Notes under the pieces: generated by a model
Databases searched by the model: none
Told to the model about the DNA's origin: nothing
What the model saw: the letters and a program-made list of their open reading frames with translations, nothing else
Source of the DNA: Streptomyces sp. CB03234
Lineage (GTDB): Bacteria; Actinomycetota; Actinomycetes; Streptomycetales; Streptomycetaceae
Direction: 5' to 3'
DNA: 64,000 bases
Assembly (NCBI RefSeq): GCF_001905885.1
Contig: NZ_LIYH01000004.1
Location: forward strand, 372,001 to 436,000
Program-made: the position numbers and the translations under genes
Shown here: positions 16,983 to 25,828 of the stretch, piece by piece
Layout of the letters: each line of letters starts with the position of its first letter
Numbering within the stretch: position 1 is the first letter of the stretch

Positions 16983-18834
16983 CCTCCCAGTGCCCGACGA
17001 GGTCCCGGTAGAGGGCGGAGCCCGCCATCAGCTCCTCGTGCGTGCCGAGGCCGGCCCGCGTGCCGTCCAGCACCAGGACGCGGTCGGCCCGCAGCGCCGA
17101 GCTGATCCGGTGCGCGCACACGACCAGCGTGCCCGCACGGCGCGCGAACGCCACCTCCGCGCGACGCTCGGCCTCCGGGTCGAGGTGGCACGTCGCCTCG
17201 TCCAGCAGGACCAGCCCCGCGGGCGGGAGGTACGCGCGTACGAGGGCCAGCAGCTGGCGTTCACCGGCCGACAGCTCCTGCGGATCGGCGGGCGCGTCGT
17301 AGCCGCCCAGCCGTTCCACGAGCGGCCGCGCGCCGACGGTGTCCACGGCCGCGTCGACCGCCTCCGGGGCGGCGCCGGGCTCCAGATACGTGAGGTTCTC
17401 CCAGAGCGTCCCGGCGAACACGTACGCCTCCTGCGGGATCAGCACCCGCCGCCGGGCGAGCCCGTCGGTGGCCAGGCTCCGGACCGGTACGCCGTCCAGG
17501 CGGACCTGCCCGGCGCCCGGTTCCAGCACGCCCGCCACCAGCGCGGCGAACGTCGACTTCCCCGCCCCGCTCGGCCCCACGACGGCCAGGTTCTCCCCCG
17601 GTCGCAGCACCAGGTCCAGCCCGCTGATCACCGGCTCGGCGGACCGCGCGTACCGGAAGGTCACCCCGTCCAGCTCCACGTGTGCGCCACGCGGCCGGTG
17701 AGCCGCCCGCCCGCCGGGCGGCCGCCGTCCGGCCCCCGGCCCGAGGCCGCCACGTGCCGGTCCCGCCGGGCCGCCGCCCGCCGGGCTCTTCGGGCTGCCG
17801 CTTGCCGGGGCCGCGAGGCCGCCGCCCTCCCGGCCGCTACCCGCCGGGGTCGCCGGTCCGCCGCCCGCAGGTACCGGAGCGGCGGGCGCGGACACCTCCG
17901 TGATACGGCCGATCGTCACCAGCAGCCACAGGCCGCTGCCGCCGACGCCCTGGACGAGGCCCTGCAGCGCGGGCTGCAGGCCCTGGGAGACGTATGTCAC
18001 CGCGCCCAGTACCGCGCCCGCCGTCACGCCGCGCTGAACGAGCCACGGTGCGCCGGCCAGGAGGAGGACGAGGGGCAGCCAGCCGCCGATGCCCAGGGAC
18101 GCGGTGCGCAGGGCGGTCGCCCGGGCGAGTGCCCGGGTGGCGCGGGCGGCGGCGTCGATGCGGGCGCCCGTCCGCTCCCGTACGAGATCCTCGGCGCCGC
18201 ACGCCACGACGTCCCGCAGCCCGCCGGTCAGCGTGCCGACGCTCTCGGCCGTCCCCTCGTCGGCCAGCACCACGGCCCGCTGCCTGGCGGCCAGCGCCCG
18301 CAACGCCCCGGCGAACAGCCCGAGTCCGGCGAGCAGCGGCGGCACCACGAACAGCAGCAGGGCCGGGTCCAGTGTGGCCAGCCCCAGCAGCACGCCCACC
18401 GCCGTGACGACGAAGCCCTGCACGAAGACGACGACCGCCCCGTACGCCTCCCTGGCGATCTCCACGTGCTCGGTCAGGCGGGCCACGCCCGCCGTGTCGG
18501 CCGGCCTGCCCACCTGGGCGGACCGGTGCAGCGTGCCCGAGGTCACGAGGGTGACCAGCTCGTCCCGGAGCGGCTCGACGAGGGCGGACAGCCCCAGCGT
18601 GGCGTGGTGTGTCGCCCACGCCCCGATCACGACGGCGGCCGCCAGCGCCCCCAGCCAGGCGAGGCCCGTCCCGGTCCGGCCGGCGAGGAAGCCGTCGTCG
18701 ACCGCACGGGCGACCGCCCACCCGGAGAGGAACGCCGGCACGCCCTGCAGCAGCGACCACCCGGTGAGCCGTACGAACGCCCCGCGCCGCCTGCGCAGCG
18801 ACGACAGCAGCAGCTCTCCCGCCCGGCCGGTCAC
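16951..18834 (-). CDS. ABC half-transporter (RamB-like), lanthipeptide exporter
   Basis: 627 residues, read from GTG 18834, which overlaps the upstream ABC stop (GTGA). The membrane domain (six helices, 1-290) and nucleotide-binding domain carry the standard motifs: Walker A GPSGAGKST, signature LSAGERQLLALVRAY, Walker B LVLLDEATCHLD and the switch His in CAHRISSAL. A ~70-residue Gly/Pro/Ala-rich linker (about 17680-17890) separates the two domains, much longer than usual. With the upstream half-transporter it should form the export unit for the class III peptide. The stop lies inside the convergent regulator gene. Confidence 0.85.
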   Translation of the reverse strand: MTGRAGELLLSSLRRRRGAFVRLTGWSLLQGVPAFLSGWAVARAVDDGFLAGRTGTGLAWLGALAAAVVIGAWATHHATLGLSALVEPLRDELVTLVTSGTLHRSAQVGRPADTAGVARLTEHVEIAREAYGAVVVFVQGFVVTAVGVLLGLATLDPALLLFVVPPLLAGLGLFAGALRALAARQRAVVLADEGTAESVGTLTGGLRDVVACGAEDLVRERTGARIDAAARATRALARATALRTASLGIGGWLPLVLLLAGAPWLVQRGVTAGAVLGAVTYVSQGLQPALQGLVQGVGGSGLWLLVTIGRITEVSAPAAPVPAGGGPATPAGSGREGGGLAAPASGSPKSPAGGGPAGPARGGLGPGAGRRPPGGRAAHRPRGAHVELDGVTFRYARSAEPVISGLDLVLRPGENLAVVGPSGAGKSTFAALVAGVLEPGAGQVRLDGVPVRSLATDGLARRRVLIPQEAYVFAGTLWENLTYLEPGAAPEAVDAAVDTVGARPLVERLGGYDAPADPQELSAGERQLLALVRAYLPPAGLVLLDEATCHLDPEAERRAEVAFARRAGTLVVCAHRISSALRADRVLVLDGTRAGLGTHEELMAGSALYRDLVGHWEVTASPTPGRF

Positions 18835-20633
18835 GGCGGGTCCTCGACCGCCGCCGCGGCCCCCTCGCGCGGCCCGGCGGGCCACCCGCCGCCGGACGCC
18901 CCGTCCGCGCCGCCGGCCGCGTCCGGGCCCACCGGCTGGAACGCGGCCCGGTAGGCGGGGTCCGACCACAGGTCGCGGTGCGTGCCCCGGGCACGTACAC
19001 CGCCTCCGTCCAGCCAGACGACGAGGTCCGCGCGGGCGGCCGTGGAGGCCCGGTGCGTGACCACCAGACGGGTACGGCCCGCCAGGACGCCGGTGCCGGT
19101 GAGCACCCGGCTGATGTGGTGCTCGGTCACGGTGTCGAGGCTGGCGGCCACGTCGTCCAGCACCAGCACCCGGCCCGCCGGCACGAACTGCACGAACGCC
19201 CGCGCCAGCCCCACCCGCTGCGCCTCGCCCCCCGAGATCGGCGCGTCGGCGAGCCGCGTCCCGTACCCCTCCGGCATCCGCCGGATGAACGCGTCCGCCC
19301 GCGCCGCCGCGGCCTGCCGCGACACCTCCTCCGCGCCGACCCCCCGCCTCGGCCCGAAGGCGATCGCGTCCGCGAACGTCTCACCCAGCAGCACTGGCCG
19401 TTCGAAGCCGTACGCCACCGCCCGCCGCAGCGCGGACCGGTCGAGGCGGCGCAGCGGCACACCGTCCAGCAGCACCTCGCCCTCGTCGGGCTCGATGAGC
19501 CGCCCGGCCAGCGCGGCCAGCACGGACTTGCCCGATCCCGAGCGCCCCGCGACCGCGACCAGCGCCCCTCCCGGGACGGTCAGCCACAGGTCCTCCAGGA
19601 CGGCGGCGCCGCCCGGCCCGCGTACGGTGACGCCCCGGAACTCCAGCCGTCCCGGCCCGTCGGGCAGCCTCTCGTCCCCGTACGGCACCGGGGGCTCGGC
19701 GAGCGCCTCGGCGACGCGGCCCGCGGTCGCCCGGGCCAGGGCGAGCCGGCTCGCCGACGCCACCAGGGAGCTGATACCGGTGGCCAGCGCCACGTACTCG
19801 CCGGCCGCCAGGACCTGCCCAGGGGTGATCCGCCCGCGCGCGAGCTCCAGCCCGGCGACCGTGAGCACGGCGACCTCCAGCAGCGGGATGGCCAGCGCCT
19901 CCCGCGACGACACCCGCGCGAGCGCCCGCCACATCCCCGAACCGTGCCGGCGCAGCTCCGGCAGCGGACCGAGCACGCGGCGCTCCTCGCGGTCCAGGGT
20001 GCCGGCCGCGGCGATGGTCCGGATGCCGGCGAGGGCGTCGACGAGCCGGGCGGCCACCCGGCCCTGCGCGTCGAAGTAGCGCTCGTTGATGTCGGAGGCG
20101 TCGCGGATGAAGGTGCGTACCAGGGACAGCACGATGGGCAGCCCCACCAGGAAGGTGAGGCACAGCCAGGGGTCGATGAGCGCCAGCGCGACGATCGCGC
20201 CGAGCGGCGGCACCAGGTCCATGACCGCCCACACCAGGGTCGACGCCACCTGCCCGGTCCGGGCGGTGTTGCCGACCAGCCGGCTCACCAGGTCCCCGGC
20301 CGTGAAGCGGCGGGTGGCGCGGGGGCCGAGACCCAGGACGTTGCGCAGCAGGGTGTGGCGCAGCCAGGCGACGGACCGCGCCTCGGCCAGCTTGCCCGCG
20401 AGGTCGTCGACGATGTCGCACACCATCAGCAGGCAGATCGCCGCGATGCTCAGGGACAGCCACAGCTCGGTGTCGCCCCCGCTGAGCACGGCGTCGAGCG
20501 TCCGGCCCATGAGGGCCGGCAGCACCGTGTACACACCGGCGAGCAGCAGTGCGGTCGCCAGCATGACGGCCACCCAGGGCCCGCCCCGCCGCGCTGCCGC
20601 CCACAGCAGCCGGTCCGCGGCACGTCGGTCCAT
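18831..20633 (-). CDS. ABC half-transporter (RamA-like), lanthipeptide exporter
   Basis: 600 residues starting at ATG 20633. Six membrane helices come before an NBD with Walker A GRSGSGKSVLAALAG, signature ISGGEAQRVGLARAF and Walker B VLVLDDVAASLD. The catalytic Glu after Walker B is replaced by Asp (LDD instead of LDE) and the H-loop is VVTHRAST, so this half may hydrolyse ATP poorly and act as the degenerate site of a heterodimer. It follows the precursor gene by about 80 nt and overlaps the next ABC gene. Confidence 0.85.
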   Translation of the reverse strand: MDRRAADRLLWAAARRGGPWVAVMLATALLLAGVYTVLPALMGRTLDAVLSGGDTELWLSLSIAAICLLMVCDIVDDLAGKLAEARSVAWLRHTLLRNVLGLGPRATRRFTAGDLVSRLVGNTARTGQVASTLVWAVMDLVPPLGAIVALALIDPWLCLTFLVGLPIVLSLVRTFIRDASDINERYFDAQGRVAARLVDALAGIRTIAAAGTLDREERRVLGPLPELRRHGSGMWRALARVSSREALAIPLLEVAVLTVAGLELARGRITPGQVLAAGEYVALATGISSLVASASRLALARATAGRVAEALAEPPVPYGDERLPDGPGRLEFRGVTVRGPGGAAVLEDLWLTVPGGALVAVAGRSGSGKSVLAALAGRLIEPDEGEVLLDGVPLRRLDRSALRRAVAYGFERPVLLGETFADAIAFGPRRGVGAEEVSRQAAAARADAFIRRMPEGYGTRLADAPISGGEAQRVGLARAFVQFVPAGRVLVLDDVAASLDTVTEHHISRVLTGTGVLAGRTRLVVTHRASTAARADLVVWLDGGGVRARGTHRDLWSDPAYRAAFQPVGPDAAGGADGASGGGWPAGPREGAAAAVEDPP

Positions 20634-20712
20634 GGGCGTCTCCCGTCACACATGCCCGTACACATACGAGAAGGGGCGGGGACGCCGAGGGCGTCCTCGC
20701 CCCGGTGGTGGA

Positions 20713-20823
20713 TCAGCAAAGCAACAGACTCAGCCCGCTGGCACCGCAGTGCTTGCTGGCACGGCTGCCCTTGGGCGGACGGCGGTAGCTCGTTTCCATG
20801 CCCTGCAGGTCGAGGATCGTCAT
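20713..20823 (-). CDS. class III lanthipeptide precursor (RamS/AmfS-like)
   Basis: 36 codons plus TGA, read from ATG 20823 behind AAGGGAGG. The leader contains LDLQGMET, close to the LDLQ-ME motif that binds LanKC enzymes. The core has SRASKHC followed by GA and SGLSLLLC: the first is S-x2-S-x2-C and the second S-x2-S-x3-C. In SapB and AmfS both rings use S-x2-S-x3-C with hydrophobic residues; here the first ring motif is one residue shorter and contains Lys-His. The gene sits between LanKC (17 nt upstream) and the ABC genes, exactly where ramS lies. It is too short for standard gene finders. Confidence 0.9.
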   Translation of the reverse strand: MTILDLQGMETSYRRPPKGSRASKHCGASGLSLLLC

Positions 20824-20840
20824 GTCGGGTCACCTCCCTT

Positions 20841-23447
20841 CTACTGCTCCGTGGGGACGGGGACGGTCATGGCTGTCAGGGCGCGCGAAGGCGCCAGGAA
20901 CGGCAGGTGTACGGGCGCGTCGTGGAGCGCGGCGCCGAGCGCCAGCAGCACCCCGGCGCTGCCGGTGGCCAGGTCCAGAGAGAGCCGCAGCAACTCCTCG
21001 CCGGGGAACATCAGGCGGCCCCGGCGCACCACGGCGTACCGGGCCAGCCGGCGGATCTGGTCGGCGACGACCGGGTCCCGCCCGGCCGCCGTGCCGGACG
21101 GGTGCGCGCGGCTGAGGTGGAGGATCATCCCGGCCAGGCCGTCGAAGAGGCCAGGCTCCATGTAGAACCCGCCCTCGGCGGCCTTGCGGATCGCGGCCGA
21201 GGCCTCGGCGAACCGGTCGTCGTGGCGGTGGGCGAGGTAGTCGTCGACGACGAGGCCGATGCCGACACTGCCGTCGGCGAGGTACGGCATCGTCCGCCAG
21301 CCCTCGTTGACCTCCATGTCCCCCTCCTCGCGCACCACGCACCGGCGCAGGTCCTGCCGCAGGGCCGTCGCGGCGAGATCGAGGAGCGCCGGCTCACCCG
21401 TGCGGTCGTACCAGCGGAGGAAGAGCAGCGCGGGGCCGGACGAGCCGCGCAGCAGCCCGGCGTACGGCTGCTGACCGCCGCTGGTCGCGGGTACGGCGTC
21501 GGCCGGGCCGAGCCGGGACGCCACGGCGTCCACCGCCTGCACGGCCGCGTCGTGGAGGGCGGGGTCGCCAGTGACCGACGCGAAGTGGAGCAGGCTCAGG
21601 CCGATGCCCGACAGGCCGCCCTTCAGGTCCAGGCCGAGCTCCTGCCAGCGTTCACCCGCGCACAGGTCGAGGATCTTCAGCGCCTCGTGCCGGTGGCCGA
21701 GGTGGTCGAGTACGTACGCGACACCGTGCAGGCCGTCGTAGAAGCCGAGACGGGTCCCGGGCTGCGGGCGCAGGGCGCGCCGGATCAGCCACTCCTCGTG
21801 CTCGGGGTGGCGGCCGGCACCGGTCACGTCGAGCGCGTACAGCACCCCGGCCGCGCCGTACGCCACGCCCAGACCGCCGCCCGGCGTGTCGAACTGCTCG
21901 ATGTCGCCGGGGAAGAGCCGGTCGTCCCGGTGGGGCGTGGCCTCCGCGAGGATCGCGCCCGCCAGTGACGCACGGGCCTCCGCCCAGCCGTCGCGGTCCG
22001 GCCGCAGCCGCGGTCCCGGGCCCGCTGACGTCCCGCCGTCACCGGTGATGGTCCGCACCGCCTCGTCGAAGAACCGGCGGGGGACCGGGAACGCGCGCGC
22101 CGCTTCCCGGGCGAGGTGGGCCGCCTTGCCGGGTTCCAGGAAGAACAGGCCGGTCAGGGGCATGAAGAGGAAGATCTTGAGGCAGGCGAGGGCGTAGTCG
22201 TCGACGGCGAAGCCGCGCCGCTCCCTCGGTGCGGTGAACCCCTCGGCGCCGAGGACCTGCCGCCGTTCCTCCGTCACGTCCGTCGCGCCCTCGAAGTCGA
22301 TCAGGACGACCCGGCCGTCAGGGCGGACCATGATGTTCGACGGCTGTACGTCACCGATGACCACGCCACGGTCGTGGATCGCCGTGACGGCCCGCCGGAC
22401 CCGGTCGTACAGGTCCATCGCCCAGGCGGTGTAGTCGGCCGGCGCCGCCGCATCGGGCTGCGACCTGACCAGGGGGTACCGCTCGACGAAGAGGTCCTCC
22501 AGCTCCGTCCCCTCGACGAACTCCTCGACGAGGAAGTGGTGCTCGGCCCGCACGAAGTGGTCGTGCACCGCCGGTACGCAGTCCAGGCCGCGCAGCCGCT
22601 CCAGCATCTCCCTCTCGGTGCGCAGCCTCGCGACCGCGTCCCGGCCGTCGGTGGTCAGCCCCGCGTAGGGCCGGGCCTCCTTCAGCACCACCCGCTCCCC
22701 GGTGCGCAGGTCCTCGCCGGCGTAGAGGCCACCGCCGTTGGAGAAGTGCAGGGCGCTCTCGAAGCGGTACGGCAGGTCCGCGAGGACGGCCCCGCCGCCC
22801 CGCACGGCCAGGTGCGGGGCGAGGAAACCGGGCAGCTCCACCCACTCGGGCACCTGGAACGTCGGCCCCCGGACGTCCGGCACCAGCCGGCCCTCGCCGT
22901 CCTCGATCGCGAGCTCCACCTCACCGTCGGGCGAGACGCAGTACCGCTCGGCGAAGGCGCCGTACCGGACGTACAGCGGGCCCTCGCCCCAGCGCAGATC
23001 GCTGAGGATGTACGGTCCGGGGCGCCCGGCGAGCACCGTGCCCAGCTCGGTGAGCACCCGCTCCAGCGCGGCCTCGTCGGCCGGGTAGATCGTCACGAAC
23101 TTGCCGCTCGACCCGCGGTGCGCGTACTTGGCGTTGGCCAGCAGCAGCACGTCCTGGCTGGGCAGGAACTTGAAGGTGATCCGGCGCGGGACGCAGTAGT
23201 CCCAGACGTCGGTGAGGGTCCGCGCCGCGTTGTCGAGGCACGCCGACACGTGGATCTTCCAGCCCTGGAGGGGAAGGGGGACGTCATTGGGGCGGAGCAC
23301 GACCCAGTCGTCGACCTCGGAGCGGCGCCAGGTGCCGGGTGCGGGGCGCCGGGCCTGTGCGAAGGCGGTGTCTCCGCCATGGACGAGGCCCGGTGTGTCG
23401 TAGAAGTCGGCGTCCATGAGGCAGTACGCCTCGTAGCGCTTGTCCAC
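20841..23447 (-). CDS. ramC-like: class III lanthipeptide synthetase LanKC (RamC-like)
   Basis: 868 residues from GTG 23447 behind GGGAGGA; the longer frame to 23597 lacks a site. Residues 1-215 are the phosphoSer/Thr lyase part (opening YEAYCLMDADFYDTPG, then GWKIHVSACLDNA), 230-510 a Ser/Thr-kinase-like domain (Lys256 in VVLKEARPY, catalytic Asp366 in VIGDVQPSNIMV, metal Asp384 in VLIDFEGA), and 540-868 a LanC-like cyclase with GGGLGVAYGAAGVLYALD and GFYDGLHGVAYVL repeats. The cyclase shows no Cys/His zinc triad, as expected for class III. It should phosphorylate and eliminate precursor serines and close rings. Confidence 0.92.
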   Translation of the reverse strand: MDKRYEAYCLMDADFYDTPGLVHGGDTAFAQARRPAPGTWRRSEVDDWVVLRPNDVPLPLQGWKIHVSACLDNAARTLTDVWDYCVPRRITFKFLPSQDVLLLANAKYAHRGSSGKFVTIYPADEAALERVLTELGTVLAGRPGPYILSDLRWGEGPLYVRYGAFAERYCVSPDGEVELAIEDGEGRLVPDVRGPTFQVPEWVELPGFLAPHLAVRGGGAVLADLPYRFESALHFSNGGGLYAGEDLRTGERVVLKEARPYAGLTTDGRDAVARLRTEREMLERLRGLDCVPAVHDHFVRAEHHFLVEEFVEGTELEDLFVERYPLVRSQPDAAAPADYTAWAMDLYDRVRRAVTAIHDRGVVIGDVQPSNIMVRPDGRVVLIDFEGATDVTEERRQVLGAEGFTAPRERRGFAVDDYALACLKIFLFMPLTGLFFLEPGKAAHLAREAARAFPVPRRFFDEAVRTITGDGGTSAGPGPRLRPDRDGWAEARASLAGAILAEATPHRDDRLFPGDIEQFDTPGGGLGVAYGAAGVLYALDVTGAGRHPEHEEWLIRRALRPQPGTRLGFYDGLHGVAYVLDHLGHRHEALKILDLCAGERWQELGLDLKGGLSGIGLSLLHFASVTGDPALHDAAVQAVDAVASRLGPADAVPATSGGQQPYAGLLRGSSGPALLFLRWYDRTGEPALLDLAATALRQDLRRCVVREEGDMEVNEGWRTMPYLADGSVGIGLVVDDYLAHRHDDRFAEASAAIRKAAEGGFYMEPGLFDGLAGMILHLSRAHPSGTAAGRDPVVADQIRRLARYAVVRRGRLMFPGEELLRLSLDLATGSAGVLLALGAALHDAPVHLPFLAPSRALTAMTVPVPTEQ

Positions 23448-23689
23448 CTGTTCCTCCCGTCCCCGGGACCGGTCGGCCCCTGAACCGGGTGATGGTGCCG
23501 GTGCGGCGCGGTGTGGCACCGCCTCAGCAGTGACGATTGCAGAGTTACGGGTTCGGGAACACCACCGGCTGTCACGCGATGTGCGTGAAAAAATCACGGC
23601 CGGGCCGTGACCCCGGCAGGGGCGCCCAACGCGTCGTCAGCAGCCGCTACGGTTGCATCCGACGGCGTACACGGGGAGCGGGGGACGGA
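23448..23689. promoter_or_regulatory. divergent promoter region of LanKC and the TPR gene, with an inverted repeat
   Basis: The region separates two divergent genes. On the LanKC side, GGTGCC (23494-23499) and GGCACC (23515-23520) form a 6-bp inverted repeat 15 nt apart, about 50 nt upstream of the LanKC start. It is a candidate site for the LuxR-type regulator encoded at the other end of the locus. The site is proposed from symmetry only. Confidence 0.35.
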
Positions 23690-25828
23690 ATGCTGGAGCC
23701 CATGTCACTGGCGGCCATCACGGCGGTGCTGGGTGCGGTGGGGGCCGGAATGGCCAACGAAGCCGGAAAACGGGCCTGGGAGTCGGCGGGCGGCCTGGTA
23801 CGGCGGATCGCCGGACGGGAAGTGGCCGCACCCACCGGCACGGGGGAGCGGGAGGCGGTGGCCCGCATCGTGTTCGAGGGAATCCAGGGCGACCCCCAAC
23901 TGGCGCGGACCTGGGCGGAGTTCACCCGGGGCGTGCCGCTCGCGCGGCGTACGGCCTCCGCACGGCCCCAACTCCCGCCGTCCGTCCGCTTCTTCACCGA
24001 CCGCCGGGAAGCGCTGAAGCTCCTCGACCGGGAGGCGTCCCGCCCCGCCGACGGCCGGCCCCGCGTGGCCCTCCTCCACGGGCCCGAGGGCATCGGCACC
24101 AGCACCCTCGCCGTGCACTGGGGAAGCCGGGCGGCCCAGCGCTTCCCGGACGGGCAGCTGTACGTCGACCTGCGCGGCGGCTCCGCCGGCAGCGCCCTCG
24201 ACGTGTCCACCGCACTGCGCCGGCTGCTGGCACAGCTCGGCGTACCGGACGAGGAGATGCCGCCGGCACGGGAAGGGCGTACCGAGCAGTTCCGGCGGCT
24301 CGTGGCCGACCGGCTGCTGCTCGTCGTCCTCGACCACGCCCACTCGGCCGCCCAGATCCGGCCGCTCATCACCTCGGCGCCCGGCGTGTTCACGCTCGCC
24401 GTCTCCCGGCACCCGCTGCCCGGCCTCGACGCGCTCCGCGTCCCCGTCGGCCCGCTGGCCGACAGGGACGCGAGGCGGCTGCTGGCCGAGATCGCCGGCA
24501 AGCCGGCACTCGCCGCCGCGAGGGCCACGCTGCCGCCGGTACTGGCCCGTTGCGGCGGATCGCCCTACGCCCTGCGTGCCGCGGCACTCCGACTGTCCCC
24601 CGCCTCGGCGCACGCGGACCTGGCTCGGGAGGCGGATGTGCCGCTGCCCGGGAACGACCCCGTCCACACGGCCGCGGAGGACACCTACGTCCTCCTGGAG
24701 CCGCCCGCCGCCCGCCTGTACCGGTTGATGGCCCTGCGCCCGTGGCCCGCCATCACCCCCTCGGTGGCCGCGCTCGCCACCCGTATCGAGGAGGGCACCG
24801 CCGCCCGCCTCCTCGCCGAACTCGCCGACCGGCAGCTCCTGGAGGACACCGGCGACGGCCGCTACCATTACCGCCCCGCCGTACGCCGGCACGCCGAGCG
24901 GGCCGCCGTCCGCGAGGACGGCATCACGGCCTGCGCGGGCGCCGTGTCCCGGACCATCGAGGCCCACCTGCGGCTCGCGCTGCGCGCCGCCCGGGGCGCA
25001 CTGCCCGAGAGCTGGCGCGTCCCGCCCCTCCCGGACGGTCTCATCCCGATCGGCGACAGGGGCGAAGCGCTGGCCGTACTGGCCGCCGAGTCGGGCAACA
25101 TCGTCCAGGCGGTGTACGCCGCGGAGGAGTTCGGCGACCACGACACCGTGACGCTGCTGGGCCGGGCGCTGTGGCCGCTCCAGCTCAAGGCCGGCCACCA
25201 CGATGAACTGCTGCCCGCCCTGCGGCTCGCCGTGGCCACCGCCGCCACCCACCGGCCCGGCACCCGCGTGGCCGGCGCCTTGCGCTTCCAACTCGCCCAC
25301 TCCCTCATCGAGTCGCAGGCATACCAGGAGGCGGAGGAGCACGTGCGTGCGGCCGTCGCGGACGAGCGCACGGCCGGACACGCCCGGGGCCACGCCTCCT
25401 CGGTCGAACTCCTGGGGCTGCTGCGACTGCGGCAGTGGCGCTTCGACGAGGCGTACGGCTGCTTCGACGAGGCCGGGCGGATCTACGACGGGATCGGCTC
25501 CGCCGACGAGGGCGCCGCGGACCTGCCCCGCGCCCGCGCTCTGCTCGACCGTCACCGGGGCCGTGCGCTGCGCGGCATGGGCAGGCACGCGGAGGCGCGC
25601 GAGCGGCTGGAGGGCGCGCTGCGGTTCTTCCGGGGCAGCGGGGAGGCGTACAACACGGCACGTGTGCTCACCGACCTGGCCGAGCTGAGCCTGGACGGGC
25701 AGGAGCGTGCCGCCGCGTCGGCGCTGGTCGACGAGGCGATCGCGAAACTTGACAGCGAGGGCGCGTCGTACCACCTCGCCCACCTGCGCACGCTGCGCGA
25801 GTGGTGCGTCAGCCCGCCCACTCCGTGA
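23690..25828 (+). CDS. NB-ARC-like NTPase with TPR-type C-terminus, altered P-loop
   Basis: 712 residues. The start ATG 23690 is preceded by GGGGAGCGGGGGA; ATG 23702 is also possible. The N-terminal helical part (1-110) leads into an NB-ARC-like module: FFTDRREALKLLDRE, P-loop GPEGIGTSTLAVHWG, LLLVVLDHAHSAAQIRPL (Walker B Asp) and SPYALRAAALRLS. The Walker A lysine is missing: Gly-Thr-Ser-Thr replaces GKTT. The C-terminal 300 residues have helical repeats (RFQLAHSLIESQAYQEAEEHVRAA, SVELLGLLRLRQWRFDEAYGCFDEAGRIYD) of TPR type. It lacks the DNA-binding domain of AfsR/SARP proteins. The ends of this gene and the next, convergent one overlap by 20 nt. Confidence 0.8.
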   Translation: MLEPMSLAAITAVLGAVGAGMANEAGKRAWESAGGLVRRIAGREVAAPTGTGEREAVARIVFEGIQGDPQLARTWAEFTRGVPLARRTASARPQLPPSVRFFTDRREALKLLDREASRPADGRPRVALLHGPEGIGTSTLAVHWGSRAAQRFPDGQLYVDLRGGSAGSALDVSTALRRLLAQLGVPDEEMPPAREGRTEQFRRLVADRLLLVVLDHAHSAAQIRPLITSAPGVFTLAVSRHPLPGLDALRVPVGPLADRDARRLLAEIAGKPALAAARATLPPVLARCGGSPYALRAAALRLSPASAHADLAREADVPLPGNDPVHTAAEDTYVLLEPPAARLYRLMALRPWPAITPSVAALATRIEEGTAARLLAELADRQLLEDTGDGRYHYRPAVRRHAERAAVREDGITACAGAVSRTIEAHLRLALRAARGALPESWRVPPLPDGLIPIGDRGEALAVLAAESGNIVQAVYAAEEFGDHDTVTLLGRALWPLQLKAGHHDELLPALRLAVATAATHRPGTRVAGALRFQLAHSLIESQAYQEAEEHVRAAVADERTAGHARGHASSVELLGLLRLRQWRFDEAYGCFDEAGRIYDGIGSADEGAADLPRARALLDRHRGRALRGMGRHAEARERLEGALRFFRGSGEAYNTARVLTDLAELSLDGQERAAASALVDEAIAKLDSEGASYHLAHLRTLREWCVSPPTP

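Noticed and set aside
23448..23597. N-terminal extension of LanKC
   Set aside because: The extension has no conserved sequence; GTG 23447 has a clear GGGAGGA site and begins the known YEAYC region.
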